Origin: Paenibacillus sp. W2I17 | Lineage (GTDB): Bacteria > Bacillota > Bacilli > Paenibacillales > Paenibacillaceae | Assembly (NCBI RefSeq): GCF_030815985.1 | Contig: NZ_JAUSXM010000001.1 | Location: forward strand, 3,472,001-3,536,000 | Direction of reading: 5' to 3' | DNA: 64,000 bases | Shown here: piece after piece, positions 26,571 through 35,586 of the stretch | Numbering within the stretch: the first letter of the stretch is position 1 | Layout: each line of letters opens with the position of its first letter | Position numbers and translations under genes: made by a program | The notes under the pieces: generated by a model | The model's database searches: none | The model's input: only the letters and a program-made list of their open reading frames with translations | Told to the model about the DNA's origin: nothing

Positions 26571-26589
26571 ATTGATAATGATTATCAAT
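26571..26589 (-). promoter_or_regulatory. Fur box of the siderophore biosynthesis operon
   Basis: ATTGATAATGATTATCAAT is a nearly perfect Fur operator (GATAATGATTATC core). A TATAAT sits at 26569-26564 on the minus strand, so Fur with iron would block a promoter reading toward the ATP-grasp gene about 260 bases away. Confidence 0.85.
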
Positions 26590-26716
26590 ATCATACAAAA
26601 TCTATTTTATGGCAATTCGAGTTATATTGTCAATAATAAACTTTTAAGGAAAAATAAGATCGAATTTAGTGTAGGTTTGAGTCGATGCAGGTATGCTTTT
26701 ATCGAATAATAGGCAC

Positions 26717-26770
26717 AACAAACCGGGCAAGCCTGGGACATGGTTTTACCAATGGCTTGCCTAATTTGTT
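26717..26770 (-). terminator. inverted repeat after the importer ATPase gene, probable terminator
   Basis: AACAAACCGGGCAAGCC and GGCTTGCCTAATTTGTT form a long stem with a three-base internal mismatch. It lies 79-132 bases past the ATPase stop. There is no clear T run, so termination is plausible rather than certain. Confidence 0.5.
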
Positions 26771-26848
26771 ATCTGCATGATCATACAGTGGAGTTGATGT
26801 GGAGTTTTGGATAAGTATTGAACGAATCAAAAGCGGACTTTTTAATCC

Positions 26849-27670
26849 TCAAGCCAGTTGTGTATAACGCTGTTCTCCATTCAGCTTCCTTCCCCTTCCA
26901 TGCGGGATACAGGTTGGTGTGCCAAACAGTGGATCAACCGCAATCTCACACTCCATCTGGAAAACTTTACGGACCATCTCCTGTGTAACGATATCTTCTG
27001 GTTTACCTTCCGCGTAGATCGACTTATTGTGAACAGCCACAATATGATGCGCATACCGACATGCCAGATTCAAGTCATGAAGTACCATGACAATGGTACG
27101 TCCTTCCCGTTCGTTCAACTCAAACAGCAGATCAAGGATATCAATCTGATGTGTCATATCCAGATAGGTTGTAGGTTCATCCAGCAGCAGCGTTTCGGTA
27201 CCCTGCGCGAGCGTCATGGCAATCCAGGCACGCTGACGCTGTCCACCGGACAGTGCATCCACAGGTCGATCCGCGAGTTCTGTCAGATGTGTGGATTCGA
27301 GTGCCAGCTTAACCATGCACTCATCCTCTCGTGACCATTGCTTCAGCCATGTTTGATGTGGATAACGTCCTTGCTTAACCAGTTGGTTCACTGTCAAGCC
27401 TTCCGGAGCGGTCGGGCCCTGTGGCAGGATGGACATGCGTCTTGAAATTTCCTTGGTTGGCAGCTTCGCAATCTCTTCGCCATCCAGCAGCACCGAACCA
27501 GAGCTGGATTTCAGCAACCGGGCCATCGTACGCAGCAGCGTAGATTTACCACAGCCGTTGCTGCCAATCAGGACGGTAATCTGTCCCTTGGGAATGGTCA
27601 GGTTCAAATTTTCAATAATGGGATCTGCTCCATAGGAGATCGTAAGCTCCTTGGCTTCCAGAATACTCAC
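26849..27670 (-). CDS. Fe-siderophore ABC transporter ATP-binding protein (FecE/FhuC type)
   Basis: The 273-residue ATPase has Walker [11 protein letters not shown]-loop LPQG, signature LSGGQRQR, Walker [12 protein letters not shown] and the H-loop VLHDLN. It powers import through the two permeases encoded just upstream; the gap to the nearer permease gene is 13 bases. The family (FhuC/FecE/YusV) serves iron-siderophore uptake. It is the last gene of the importer operon, and adjacency to the biosynthesis operon suggests it takes up the same siderophore. Confidence 0.92.
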   Translation of the reverse strand: MSILEAKELTISYGADPIIENLNLTIPKGQITVLIGSNGCGKSTLLRTMARLLKSSSGSVLLDGEEIAKLPTKEISRRMSILPQGPTAPEGLTVNQLVKQGRYPHQTWLKQWSREDECMVKLALESTHLTELADRPVDALSGGQRQRAWIAMTLAQGTETLLLDEPTTYLDMTHQIDILDLLFELNEREGRTIVMVLHDLNLACRYAHHIVAVHNKSIYAEGKPEDIVTQEMVRKVFQMECEIAVDPLFGTPTCIPHGRGRKLNGEQRYTQLA

Positions 27671-27683
27671 AGCTCGCTCCTCC

Positions 27684-28727
27684 TCAAAACTGATTTCGAT
27701 TCTTGAACAACAAATACAGGAAAAATGGTGCGCCTACGCCTGCAGTGAATACCCCTGCGGGAACATCTAACGGTAGAAAAGCTGTGCGGGCAATCAGATC
27801 TGCCGCAAATACAAGCAGAGCACCCACCAGTCCAGACACAATCAGCATACTGCCAAACATCCGTCCAACCAGCTTCCGGGCAATGTGTGGAGCGATTAGG
27901 CCAACAAACCCAATGGTTCCGGCAACCGCAACGGCAATTCCCGCCAGCAATACACTGCATAACAACAACGCTGAACGATGCCGCTGCACAGTGACACCTA
28001 GCCCTGTGGCCAAATCATCCCCGAATTCCTGTGCATTCAAGCTGCGGGCGAACCAGATCGCCAGAGGAACAACAAGAGTGATAACCGGCACTATTGTTCG
28101 AACATCGGTCCACGATGCTCCGTATACACTTCCAGTCAGCCAGATATAGGCTTGACCTGCCGTGTAGAACGGACTCAGGATCAACATAAAGGTTGTTCCA
28201 GCTCCGGTAATGGCTGATACTCCAATCCCGATCAGCACCAAGCGGATCGGACTGACTCCCTTTTTCCAGGCAAGCACATAAATAATCAATGCCGTCACAA
28301 TTGCACCAGCGATGGCGAACAGTGGTAACAACTTGATGCTCACCGCTCCGCCCAGCAATGTAACAAAACCTACAGCCGCAACAGCGGCACCGCCAGTGAT
28401 ACCGATGACATCCGGTGAGGCCAGCGGGTTACGGATAATACCTTGCAGGAGCGCACCTGACATACCAAGGGCTGCACCTACGAGCAGGGATAATAACACT
28501 CGTGGCAGCCTTAAGGTCAGCACGACGAAGTCATGCTCTCCTGCATTCAGACCAAATATCGTTCTGAGCACATCCAGCGGAGAAATAAAGTCACTGCCTA
28601 CACTGGTACCGACCACTCCTGCCATCAGGAACAAGAGGATACATATACCGATGACAACCAATGATTTTCGTTCCATTTGCACCGAGACGGTGTCTTTTTT
28701 GTTGCGGAAAGTCAACAGCTTCCTCAT
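27684..28727 (-). CDS. Fe-siderophore ABC transporter permease (FecD type)
   Basis: This is a 347-residue FecCD-family permease with about nine to ten membrane segments. Typical motifs are [37 protein letters not shown] and [13 protein letters not shown], the last being the cytoplasmic loop that contacts the ATPase. It starts inside the stop of the first permease gene (ATGA overlap) and pairs with it to form the membrane channel. Confidence 0.92.
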   Translation of the reverse strand: MRKLLTFRNKKDTVSVQMERKSLVVIGICILLFLMAGVVGTSVGSDFISPLDVLRTIFGLNAGEHDFVVLTLRLPRVLLSLLVGAALGMSGALLQGIIRNPLASPDVIGITGGAAVAAVGFVTLLGGAVSIKLLPLFAIAGAIVTALIIYVLAWKKGVSPIRLVLIGIGVSAITGAGTTFMLILSPFYTAGQAYIWLTGSVYGASWTDVRTIVPVITLVVPLAIWFARSLNAQEFGDDLATGLGVTVQRHRSALLLCSVLLAGIAVAVAGTIGFVGLIAPHIARKLVGRMFGSMLIVSGLVGALLVFAADLIARTAFLPLDVPAGVFTAGVGAPFFLYLLFKNRNQF

Positions 28728-29737
28728 ATCTTCGTCACCCCCTTACGGGCAATGTACACGAAGAAGGGTCCGCCAATCAGTGCAGTCATGACACCGAGTG
28801 GAACTTCCTGCGGCATGATCACCAACCTTGCAACAACATCCGCGGACAGCAGCAGAATCGCTCCCCCTACAATAGAGTAAGGAACGAGCCAGCGGTAATC
28901 ATTGCCCACCAGTGCACGCATGATATGCGGGACAACCAGACCGACCAGACCGATCGAACCGGCTACGGCAACCGAACCACCCGCCAGCAATACCGTAACA
29001 ATTCCCATGAGCACCTTGACCAGAATTACATTCTGTCCCATGCCTTTGGCGATATCATCACCCGTCAAGAGCAGGTTGATGGCTCTGCCCATGAACAGAG
29101 AGACAATGGCTGCGGCTGTCATGTACGGCAGAACAGGATATAACATATCCAATGTCCGCCCGCTAACTGAACCGGCAAGCCAGAACAATACATCCTGCAA
29201 TCCGGTTCCATCCAGCACCAGAATGGCCTGTGTGAACGAGGCAAACAACGCTGAGATGGCCGTCCCCGCCAGTACAATTTTGATCGGTGTCAGGCCATCA
29301 CGACCGAGGGAACCTAGCCCATATACAATTGCCGCGGCTACAGCAGCCCCTGCAAAACCAAACCACATCATGGTGGTTAGCGAGGATACGGACAATACCA
29401 CAATGGCAATGACAATGAAAAAGATCGCACCGGCATTGATCCCGAACACACTTGGTGATGCCAGCGGGTTACGTGTCAACGCCTGCATCAGTCCACCCGC
29501 CACGGCCAAACTTGCTCCCACAACAGCAGCAATAATCGTACGTGGCAAGCGTTCCGTCAGCAGAACCACATGTTCCACAGAACTCTCGTCATAGAATTGC
29601 AGTGCTTCCCATGCTATCTGAAACGTGATATGCGTACGTCCCAGAATCATACTGGCTAGGCAAGCAAGTAGAAGTATTATGAGTAAACCAGCCAGTCCAT
29701 AGATCTTGGCACTTGCCTTTGTAAAAAGGGGAAACAT
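28724..29737 (-). CDS. Fe-siderophore ABC transporter permease (FecC type)
   Basis: This 337-residue FecCD-family permease has the conserved LTERLPRTIIAAVVGASLAV, LTRNPLASPSVFGINAG and GLVVPHIMRALVG segments and about nine membrane helices. It forms the heteromeric channel with the downstream permease. A hairpin in the 98-base gap after the binding-protein gene probably lowers its transcription relative to the lipoprotein. Confidence 0.92.
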   Translation of the reverse strand: MFPLFTKASAKIYGLAGLLIILLLACLASMILGRTHITFQIAWEALQFYDESSVEHVVLLTERLPRTIIAAVVGASLAVAGGLMQALTRNPLASPSVFGINAGAIFFIVIAIVVLSVSSLTTMMWFGFAGAAVAAAIVYGLGSLGRDGLTPIKIVLAGTAISALFASFTQAILVLDGTGLQDVLFWLAGSVSGRTLDMLYPVLPYMTAAAIVSLFMGRAINLLLTGDDIAKGMGQNVILVKVLMGIVTVLLAGGSVAVAGSIGLVGLVVPHIMRALVGNDYRWLVPYSIVGGAILLLSADVVARLVIMPQEVPLGVMTALIGGPFFVYIARKGVTKI

Positions 29738-29763
29738 ACTCTCACTCTTTCATCTGTAAAATG

Positions 29764-29823
29764 ACAAAAGACCTGCCTGCCCAATACACTTCGTTAACGA
29801 ATGTTCTGGTGCATGGCAGGTCC
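29764..29823 (-). terminator. hairpin between binding-protein and permease genes (attenuating terminator)
   Basis: On the minus strand AGGACCTGCC and GGCAGGTCTTTTG form a GC-rich stem (GACCTGCC/GGCAGGTC) over a ~38-base loop. It directly follows the binding-protein gene and lies within the operon. Partial termination would give more lipoprotein than permease. Confidence 0.65.
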
Positions 29824-29835
29824 TGCTCCTGTTGG

Positions 29836-30849
29836 TTAGTTCAGGTTGAACTGCTTATATAGATCGTCCAGCATCATGTTGGCCGATGTGTATCCACCTG
29901 CCATGTTCCAGGCCACTTCATCGACCTGAACTAGTTGGTTGTTCTTGACTGCATCAAGGTTTTTCCACAGTGGACTGCTGGTCCAAACATCATAATTTTT
30001 CTGAATGGCATCTGTTTCTGTTCCTGAGTTGAAGTTGAAGATCATGTCTGCATTCATATCCGAAATGTTCTCTTTGGAAGTCAATTCAACTCCCCATGTG
30101 TCTGCGTCATGTTCGGCAGGTCTGGTGAACCCAAGTTCATTCAGAATCTTACCTGCATATCCCATGTAGAAAATACGAACCTGATCGGCTCTAAAGTTCG
30201 TGATGGTTGCTTCAATTGGCAGACGATCCCCCATTTTCTCTTTAAAATCAGCTACACGGCCATCCCAATCAGACAACAATTTATCCGATTGCTCAACCAT
30301 ATTCATCGCTTCCCCAACAGTTTTCACCGTTTCTTTCCAGTCAAAAAGCGTCTCCGTCACTACCGTTGGTGCGATCTGCGACAGTTGCTCATAGATCTCT
30401 TCATGTCTGATCTTCGTAGCAATAATCAAGTCGGGTTTCAACTTGTTGATCTCTTCCAGATTGGGCTGCGATTCCTGTCCTACTTGTGGAACTTCGTCCA
30501 GATCTGCTCTCAGATATTCATAGACTGGCTGCTGAACCCAGGATTCCACCACGCCTGTCGGTTTCACGCCAAGTGCAACAACGACATCATTCGCACCCTG
30601 GAACAGTGTCACGATCTTTTGCGGGGTTCCCTTGATTGTGGTTTCGCCCATGGCATGTTTGATCATTCGGGTCTGATCTTCAGTCGCACTGGCAGTTGTA
30701 TCACTTTCATTATTGCTCTCATTGCTGCTTGCAGCTTGGCTGGACGTATTCGTTGTCTCGGCACTTCCACCCGAAGCACAACCAGCAAGCAGTGAAATCA
30801 TCAGAATAAGTGCTGCATAAATGTATAGCTTTTTCTTTACTTTATACAT
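29836..30849 (-). CDS. Fe-siderophore ABC transporter substrate-binding lipoprotein
   Basis: A lipoprotein signal ends in LLAGC (Cys24). A Ser/Thr/Asn-rich linker of about 35 residues follows, and then a class III binding protein (FeuA/FhuD/CbrA type) with MGETTIKGTPQKIVTLFQG, GVKPTGVVESW, LKPDLIIAT and the closing W-N-MAGGYTSANMML region. It captures the iron-loaded siderophore at the outer face of the membrane. ATG 30849 follows AAGGGGAGAC. It is the first gene of the importer operon, with a Fur box about 30 bases before the start. Confidence 0.9.
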   Translation of the reverse strand: MYKVKKKLYIYAALILMISLLAGCASGGSAETTNTSSQAASSNESNNESDTTASATEDQTRMIKHAMGETTIKGTPQKIVTLFQGANDVVVALGVKPTGVVESWVQQPVYEYLRADLDEVPQVGQESQPNLEEINKLKPDLIIATKIRHEEIYEQLSQIAPTVVTETLFDWKETVKTVGEAMNMVEQSDKLLSDWDGRVADFKEKMGDRLPIEATITNFRADQVRIFYMGYAGKILNELGFTRPAEHDADTWGVELTSKENISDMNADMIFNFNSGTETDAIQKNYDVWTSSPLWKNLDAVKNNQLVQVDEVAWNMAGGYTSANMMLDDLYKQFNLN

Positions 30850-30878
30850 GAAATCCGTCTCCCCTTTTTAATCTAAAT

Positions 30879-30897
30879 GATATTGAATCTCATTATC
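30879..30897 (-). promoter_or_regulatory. Fur box of the siderophore importer operon
   Basis: GATATTGAATCTCATTATC matches the 19-base Fur consensus at about 15 positions. It lies 30 bases upstream of the binding-protein start codon. The 300 bases beyond (30898-31195) are AT-rich and show no gene. Confidence 0.65.
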
Positions 30898-31195
30898 AAT
30901 TGTATTGTAATGGAGATGAAATCATTATACAAGCATTTTATTTGGAAAAACTTCTCACTCCCTGTCGAACTCTGTAACTTCATAAAACAACATTAAATAA
31001 AGATATATTAACTAAACCAATACAATACATATCGATATAATACGCCTCCATATAAACCATATATGTAATTTTTTTCTTACCTGCTAAATATACAAATCTC
31101 TCTTCTTACTTTTAGCTTCATCTAATACATGTCCTTTTTGCTCGTGAATCATTATTCATTCATATGCATTCAAGCAAGTTATTTACTGTAAAACA

Positions 31196-31245
31196 ATTCC
31201 TGTAATTTCTTGTTGTACTATGTTAGATTATCCATTGGAATAAAA
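31196..31245 (+). promoter_or_regulatory. conserved promoter block shared by two secreted-protein genes (copy A)
   Basis: The block from ATTCCTGTAATTTCT to TGTTAGATTATCCATTGG and AATA is nearly identical to 49585-49632, in front of the paralogous gene; only a few central bases differ. It lies 30 bases before the start codon. Conservation over ~48 bases while the flanks diverge suggests a shared promoter or operator. The sigma factor is not recognisable to me. Confidence 0.6.
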
Positions 31246-31274
31246 TCACATCTATAGATAGGGGATATTAGCAC

Positions 31275-31856
31275 GTGAAGAAATCATGGGTACTATCAAT
31301 CATTATGAGTTTTGTCTTGCTTGGCGGGGTATTCGCACCTGCAGGGTCCTACGCCTCAGCTGCGGATGACTCAACCACTACATATTCGGAAGACGAATAC
31401 TATGAAGAAGTTGACACGTCCGAACAAGAACCGATCCCTACAGTCGAAGAAGAAGATTTCCTCAACTACCTTGATCAGTTGGATATGGCATCGGTATATG
31501 AGGAGAAAGCCTTCAATGCTTTGGGAGGTGGATTTTACATTACATCATCCAATCGCAAGTCCGTTTTCTTGAAACTGACCAACACAGCGATTCCTAACTA
31601 CACCAAATATGTTTCCAAGCTGAAGCTGATTAAACCGCAAAATGCGGAATTGCAAAAAATCCATGCCAACCTGATTAAAGGTAGCTATACACAGCTGGAA
31701 GGATTCCAACTCGCTAAAAAAGCGGTCTCCAAAACAACGGTAAACAGTGCTGTCCTGAAACAATCCAATGCCAAAATTGCTGCCGGGAAGAAAAATATCG
31801 AGAAGTTTCACAAAGAATTCTCTGCATACGCCAATAAACTTGGATTTGATTTATAA
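31275..31856 (+). CDS. Small secreted protein of unknown function (paralogue A)
   Basis: The GTG-started product is 193 residues with a signal peptide (KKSWVLSIIMSFVLLGGVF, cleavage near ASA-AD). An acidic Tyr/Asp/Glu-rich stretch (about 30-60) follows, then a helical domain with SSNRKSVFLKLTNTAIPNYT and LKLIKP. It is clearly paralogous to the gene at 49658, including signal peptide, acidic segment and helical domain. I do not recognise the family. The fixed N-(R)-K-S-x-(Y/F)-LKLTNT-IPNYTK core suggests a binding surface. It is transcribed alone from the conserved block upstream. Confidence 0.78.
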   Translation: MKKSWVLSIIMSFVLLGGVFAPAGSYASAADDSTTTYSEDEYYEEVDTSEQEPIPTVEEEDFLNYLDQLDMASVYEEKAFNALGGGFYITSSNRKSVFLKLTNTAIPNYTKYVSKLKLIKPQNAELQKIHANLIKGSYTQLEGFQLAKKAVSKTTVNSAVLKQSNAKIAAGKKNIEKFHKEFSAYANKLGFDL

Positions 31857-31969
31857 AAAACAGTAATTGCAGATATGCGTCCTACATTTCGAATAAAACT
31901 TTTGAAATTTAAGGAAAAAAAGTGTTTTCTTTTGCTGCGTTAGTTCGTATAATAGCACTATAATCAAAA

Positions 31970-32023
31970 GGCTATGCTGCCGAAAGGTACAACCTCGTGA
32001 ACAATTGAGGTTGTGCCTTTTTT
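31970..32023 (+). promoter_or_regulatory. structured 5' leader with terminator before the GH13 amylase (leader A)
   Basis: GGCTATGCT is followed by a mini-hairpin GCC-GAAA-GGT, then ACAACCTC and GAGGTTGTGCC pair (with GG before) and six T follow, giving a complete terminator 55 bases before the amylase start. TATAAT sequences at 31948 and 31959 suggest transcription begins near GGCTATGCT, so the terminator would sit in the amylase leader. It could alternatively end the upstream secreted-protein gene. Similar layouts occur at 38625 (plus) and 38487 (minus). Confidence 0.6.
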
Positions 32024-32077
32024 GCGTTTAATGGCCACTTTTATCTGAATTTCATCATCTGACGAGGAGTGATTTAC

Positions 32078-33850
32078 GTGATTCTTGAAGCCATTTACCA
32101 CCGCCCCAAACTCAATTGGTCTTATGCTTATGACCGCTCGACCATGCACCTGCGACTTCGGTCCAAACGTGGGGATCTGGATGCGGTGATTGCCATTACC
32201 GGGGACAAATATGCCTGGGATCGGACGATCACACACATCCCCATGCACATCTTTGCCCGGGATGAAATGTTCGATTATTGGGAAGCTGAGACTTCACCTC
32301 CCTATCGCCGATTACGGTATGGCTTCCAACTGATTCAGGGAGAGGAATCGGTCTGGATGACGGAGCGCGGATTCGAGCAGGCGCTGCCTGATCATCCACT
32401 CGAATTCTTTGATTTTCCATTTATGAATCCAGTCGACATTTTTGAATCGCCTGCCTGGGTTAAGGACGCTGTGTTTTATCAGATTTTCCCTGAACGTTAT
32501 GCCAATGGCGATCCATCCATCAGTCCCAAAAATGCTGAACCCTGGGGAGGAGAACCTACACCGGTGAACTTCTTCGGCGGTGATCTCCAAGGTGTGCTGG
32601 ATCATCTGGATCATGTAAGTCAGCTCGGCATCAATGCCATTTACTTCTGTCCGCTGTTTGAGGCCACGACGAATCACAAATACAATACAGGCGATTACAT
32701 GAAGGTTGATCCTCACTTTGGAACCAATGAAGAGTTCAAGGCGTTCGTGGACGCCTGTCATCAGCGCGGTATACGCGTTGTTCTGGATGCGGTATTCAAT
32801 CATTCCGGTAGAGAGTTCCCTCCTTTTGTCGATGTCATGAAGAATGGTCCCTCTTCCCCCTACGCAGATTGGTTCTATATCAAGGACTGGCCGCCACGTG
32901 TGGAGAATGGCATACCGACTTATGACACCTTTGCCTTTGAACCGCTCATGCCGAAGCTGAATACGGAACACCCTGAAGTGAAGGCATACCTATTAGAGGT
33001 AGGACGTTTCTGGATTGAGGAGATGGACATTGACGGATGGAGGCTTGATGTGGCGAATGAGGTGGATCATCAGTTCTGGCGCGAATTCCGTCAGACGGTA
33101 AAAGCCATCAAACCTGACGCCTATTTGCTTGGTGAGATCTGGCATGATTCGCTCATGTGGCTTCAGGGAGACCAGTTCGATGCCGTGATGAATTATCCGT
33201 TTACCAATTCGGTATTGGACTATACGGTGCATGGCAAGCTCGATGGACTTGGATTCGCCAATGAGATCGGCAAACTGCTTGCAGCCTATTCACAGCCTGT
33301 AACGGAAGCCGCCTTCAATCTGCTCGGAAGTCATGATACACCCAGACTGCTGTCCTTGTGTGATGGAGATGAGCGCAAGATGAAACTTGCCGTTACGTTA
33401 CTACTTACGTATCCAGGTGTGCCATGTATCTATTATGGAGACGAAGTGGGACTTGATGGGGGATATGATCCGGGTTGCCGCAAGTGTATGGAGTGGGATG
33501 AGACCAAACAGAACCGTGAGCTTCTGGAATTCTTCACCCATACCATTGCCCTTCGTAAAGAGCACCCTGCCCTGCGCAGCACAGAACTGAAGATTGTATA
33601 TGCAAAAACCGGAGACCCTTGTCTTGCCATTGAACGATTGGATTCGAATTCGGGCGAGCGTATGCTTCTTGTGCTGAATGCGGGTGATGAGCCGTGTACC
33701 CTTGAACTCCCCTTGGGAGATCGTAACATCTGGCGAAATCTGTTCACATCAAACACCGTGGAAGCTCGGCAAAATAAACTGACCCTCGATCTGGAAGCAT
33801 ACGGATTCTCCTTACTGCAAATGGAGATCAAACAACCAGCGAAAGCCTGA
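32078..33850 (+). CDS. Cytosolic GH13 alpha-glucanase (neopullulanase/cyclomaltodextrinase/maltogenic amylase type)
   Basis: The product of about 590 residues has an N-terminal CBM34-like domain (1-~120) and a GH13 barrel. Catalytic residues are Asp324 (DGWRLDVANE), Glu353 (LLGEIWH) and Asp420 (LLGSHDTPR); VVLDAVFNH is conserved region I. There is no signal peptide, so it should hydrolyse imported cyclodextrins and maltodextrins in the cytoplasm. GTG 32078 is preferred because GAGGAG lies eight bases upstream; the frame is open to GTG 32069. It probably works with the secreted CGTase and the sugar importer nearby. A structured leader with terminator precedes it. Confidence 0.92.
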   Translation: MILEAIYHRPKLNWSYAYDRSTMHLRLRSKRGDLDAVIAITGDKYAWDRTITHIPMHIFARDEMFDYWEAETSPPYRRLRYGFQLIQGEESVWMTERGFEQALPDHPLEFFDFPFMNPVDIFESPAWVKDAVFYQIFPERYANGDPSISPKNAEPWGGEPTPVNFFGGDLQGVLDHLDHVSQLGINAIYFCPLFEATTNHKYNTGDYMKVDPHFGTNEEFKAFVDACHQRGIRVVLDAVFNHSGREFPPFVDVMKNGPSSPYADWFYIKDWPPRVENGIPTYDTFAFEPLMPKLNTEHPEVKAYLLEVGRFWIEEMDIDGWRLDVANEVDHQFWREFRQTVKAIKPDAYLLGEIWHDSLMWLQGDQFDAVMNYPFTNSVLDYTVHGKLDGLGFANEIGKLLAAYSQPVTEAAFNLLGSHDTPRLLSLCDGDERKMKLAVTLLLTYPGVPCIYYGDEVGLDGGYDPGCRKCMEWDETKQNRELLEFFTHTIALRKEHPALRSTELKIVYAKTGDPCLAIERLDSNSGERMLLVLNAGDEPCTLELPLGDRNIWRNLFTSNTVEARQNKLTLDLEAYGFSLLQMEIKQPAKA

Positions 33851-33885
33851 TATGAATACGGCTAACAAGGGAAAATAACTTCAAA

Positions 33886-33929
33886 GAGGCTGTCCTCCAG
33901 GTCATATTGACGACCGGGGAACAGCCTCT
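33886..33929. terminator. inverted repeat between convergent genes
   Basis: GAGGCTGT and ACAGCCTC pair around a ~27-base loop, 36 bases after the amylase stop. T runs are weak on both strands. A 15-base direct repeat (TGCATCTTATACGTC) occurs twice just downstream, near 33933-33965. Confidence 0.5.
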
Positions 33930-34018
33930 CCTGCATCTTATACGTCTTGTGCATCTTATACGTCATATCCCAACGAACCAAGCACACTTTATTTGCTTCA
34001 TTATACGCGGGCTAAATG

Positions 34019-34115
34019 CCTAACGAATCAGAGAGACCTTATTTCGTCCAATAAGTCGATTTTCGAGAGCAGAAGCCGTGTTTTCGACGCAATAACGTTA
34101 CTGAGATTCGTTAGG
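34019..34115. repeat. 97-bp inverted-repeat element
   Basis: CCTAACGAATCAG at one end and CTGAGATTCGTTAGG at the other are inverted copies. The interior also has pairing parts (TCGATTTTCGA; GTTTTCGACG). A further TTGAGGTTCGTTAG lies at 34150. It encodes nothing and lies between convergent genes. It looks like a second small repeat family, seen once here. Confidence 0.5.
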
Positions 34116-34206
34116 TTTTACTTTTCTTGATTATCCACTCAATACAATGTTTGAGGTTCGTTAGCGATACCGATTCAAGCAAGGTGAAGCTCTTCGAAGC
34201 AGCGAC

Positions 34207-35586
34207 CTATTTCCCAGCCGAGGCGAAGGGTGTCGAAGTCATTGGTTTTCGTATTTTTTTCATTCTTGAGCTTACGAGCGCTCCCTGTGTAATTACGATT
34301 TTCTGCGGAATCTTGTATGAAGGTAACTTGTCCTGACAATATTCCCAGATGGATCGCCGCAGATCGGTGAGAGTACATTCTGTAGCCAGCCGGATCGTCA
34401 CCTTCACCCTCTGACCCGTGATACCACTCTGTTCTCCCGAAACTACGGCCGCTTCAATACATTCCATCTCTTCCAGAACACCCTCGACCTCGGCAGGATA
34501 CACTTTCCGTCCCCCTACGTTAATGATCTCGGAACGACGTCCCAGAATACGAATGTAACCCTGCTCCAGCACAGCTTCATCCCCAGTACGTAGCCACCCG
34601 TCCTCTGTAAAAGGTGAAGGTGCATTCAAATATCCGATCATCGCAGTTTCGGTATGGATCTGCAATTCTCCTTCCACCACCCGGTACTTGACCCCTTCAT
34701 CTTGAATGGAAAACAGCAGCGAGCCTGGCTCTTTGGAGCGGGTTGGCAGAATGCCAAGTTCAGACATGCCATAGGCTTGTATCGTCCTTAGTTGTGGAAA
34801 TCTCCGGTTCCAGGCTGCCAGTACGGATTCAGGCATCACTTCCGATCCGTATGACACAACTTCGAGACTCGACAGATCATACCCCTCATCATTTCTACCC
34901 AGCAGCAACAGATTCATGAATGTTGGAGAGACCGGAAGAGCCTGCACACGAAACTTCTCAATCGTTCGGCACACTTCTTCGGGAGATCGATCTGCAATGA
35001 TACAGAGACAGCCCCCACTGGACAGGGATTGCAGCATGGTATTCACACCGCCGATATGATCAAACATCATGAATGGAATCGTTCGCAAAGGCCGAACTTG
35101 CCGCCGAAAACGATGTAACAGCCGATCTGCACGATGCACAGTCGCTTTACTCACTCCGGTTGATCCGGATGAAAAGAGTACCAATCCCCCTACGCCATCC
35201 TGTGCCAGCGAGGATAACAATACAGGAACCTCTCCAGATAATTCACACATTTGCCGAATGCACAACTGGCCATCCTCAATGCCCAAACGCCATTTCACCT
35301 GTGCCAGTTGGATATATTCCTCTCGTTTGGCTTCAACCAGGTACCGATCCATGGGGAGCACGATACACCCTTGTCCGAGCAAAGCAACCAATGCTGCCGC
35401 TGAATAGGGGGAATAATCTTCCTCCAGCGTTACAAGTTGCCCAGTCAGCCCTTCTGCTGTAATCCACTTACTCATGATGCCAACCTGTTCCAGCAGCCAC
35501 CGATAGCTGTACTCCTGATCTTTCCAGATCAGCGCAGGTTGCTGTCCCTGTTCCGCGAATCGTTCAAGCAAGAATTGGTTCAACAT
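34207..35586 (-). CDS. AMP-forming acyl ligase (ANL adenylation enzyme)
   Basis: The 459-residue enzyme has the ANL core: A3 LFSSGSTGVSKATVH (about 138-150), A5 AYGMSELG (271-278), A7 GWLRTGDEA, A8 GRRSEIINVGGRKVYP and the C-terminal A10 lysine region SSRMKKIRK. It activates a carboxylic acid as acyl-AMP. Because the preceding gene encodes an acyl-carrier domain fused to an acyltransferase, loading of that carrier is the likely job. The substrate is unknown. ATG 35586 overlaps the end of that gene. It is last in the three-gene cassette. Confidence 0.85.
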   Translation of the reverse strand: MLNQFLLERFAEQGQQPALIWKDQEYSYRWLLEQVGIMSKWITAEGLTGQLVTLEEDYSPYSAAALVALLGQGCIVLPMDRYLVEAKREEYIQLAQVKWRLGIEDGQLCIRQMCELSGEVPVLLSSLAQDGVGGLVLFSSGSTGVSKATVHRADRLLHRFRRQVRPLRTIPFMMFDHIGGVNTMLQSLSSGGCLCIIADRSPEEVCRTIEKFRVQALPVSPTFMNLLLLGRNDEGYDLSSLEVVSYGSEVMPESVLAAWNRRFPQLRTIQAYGMSELGILPTRSKEPGSLLFSIQDEGVKYRVVEGELQIHTETAMIGYLNAPSPFTEDGWLRTGDEAVLEQGYIRILGRRSEIINVGGRKVYPAEVEGVLEEMECIEAAVVSGEQSGITGQRVKVTIRLATECTLTDLRRSIWEYCQDKLPSYKIPQKIVITQGALVSSRMKKIRKPMTSTPFASAGK

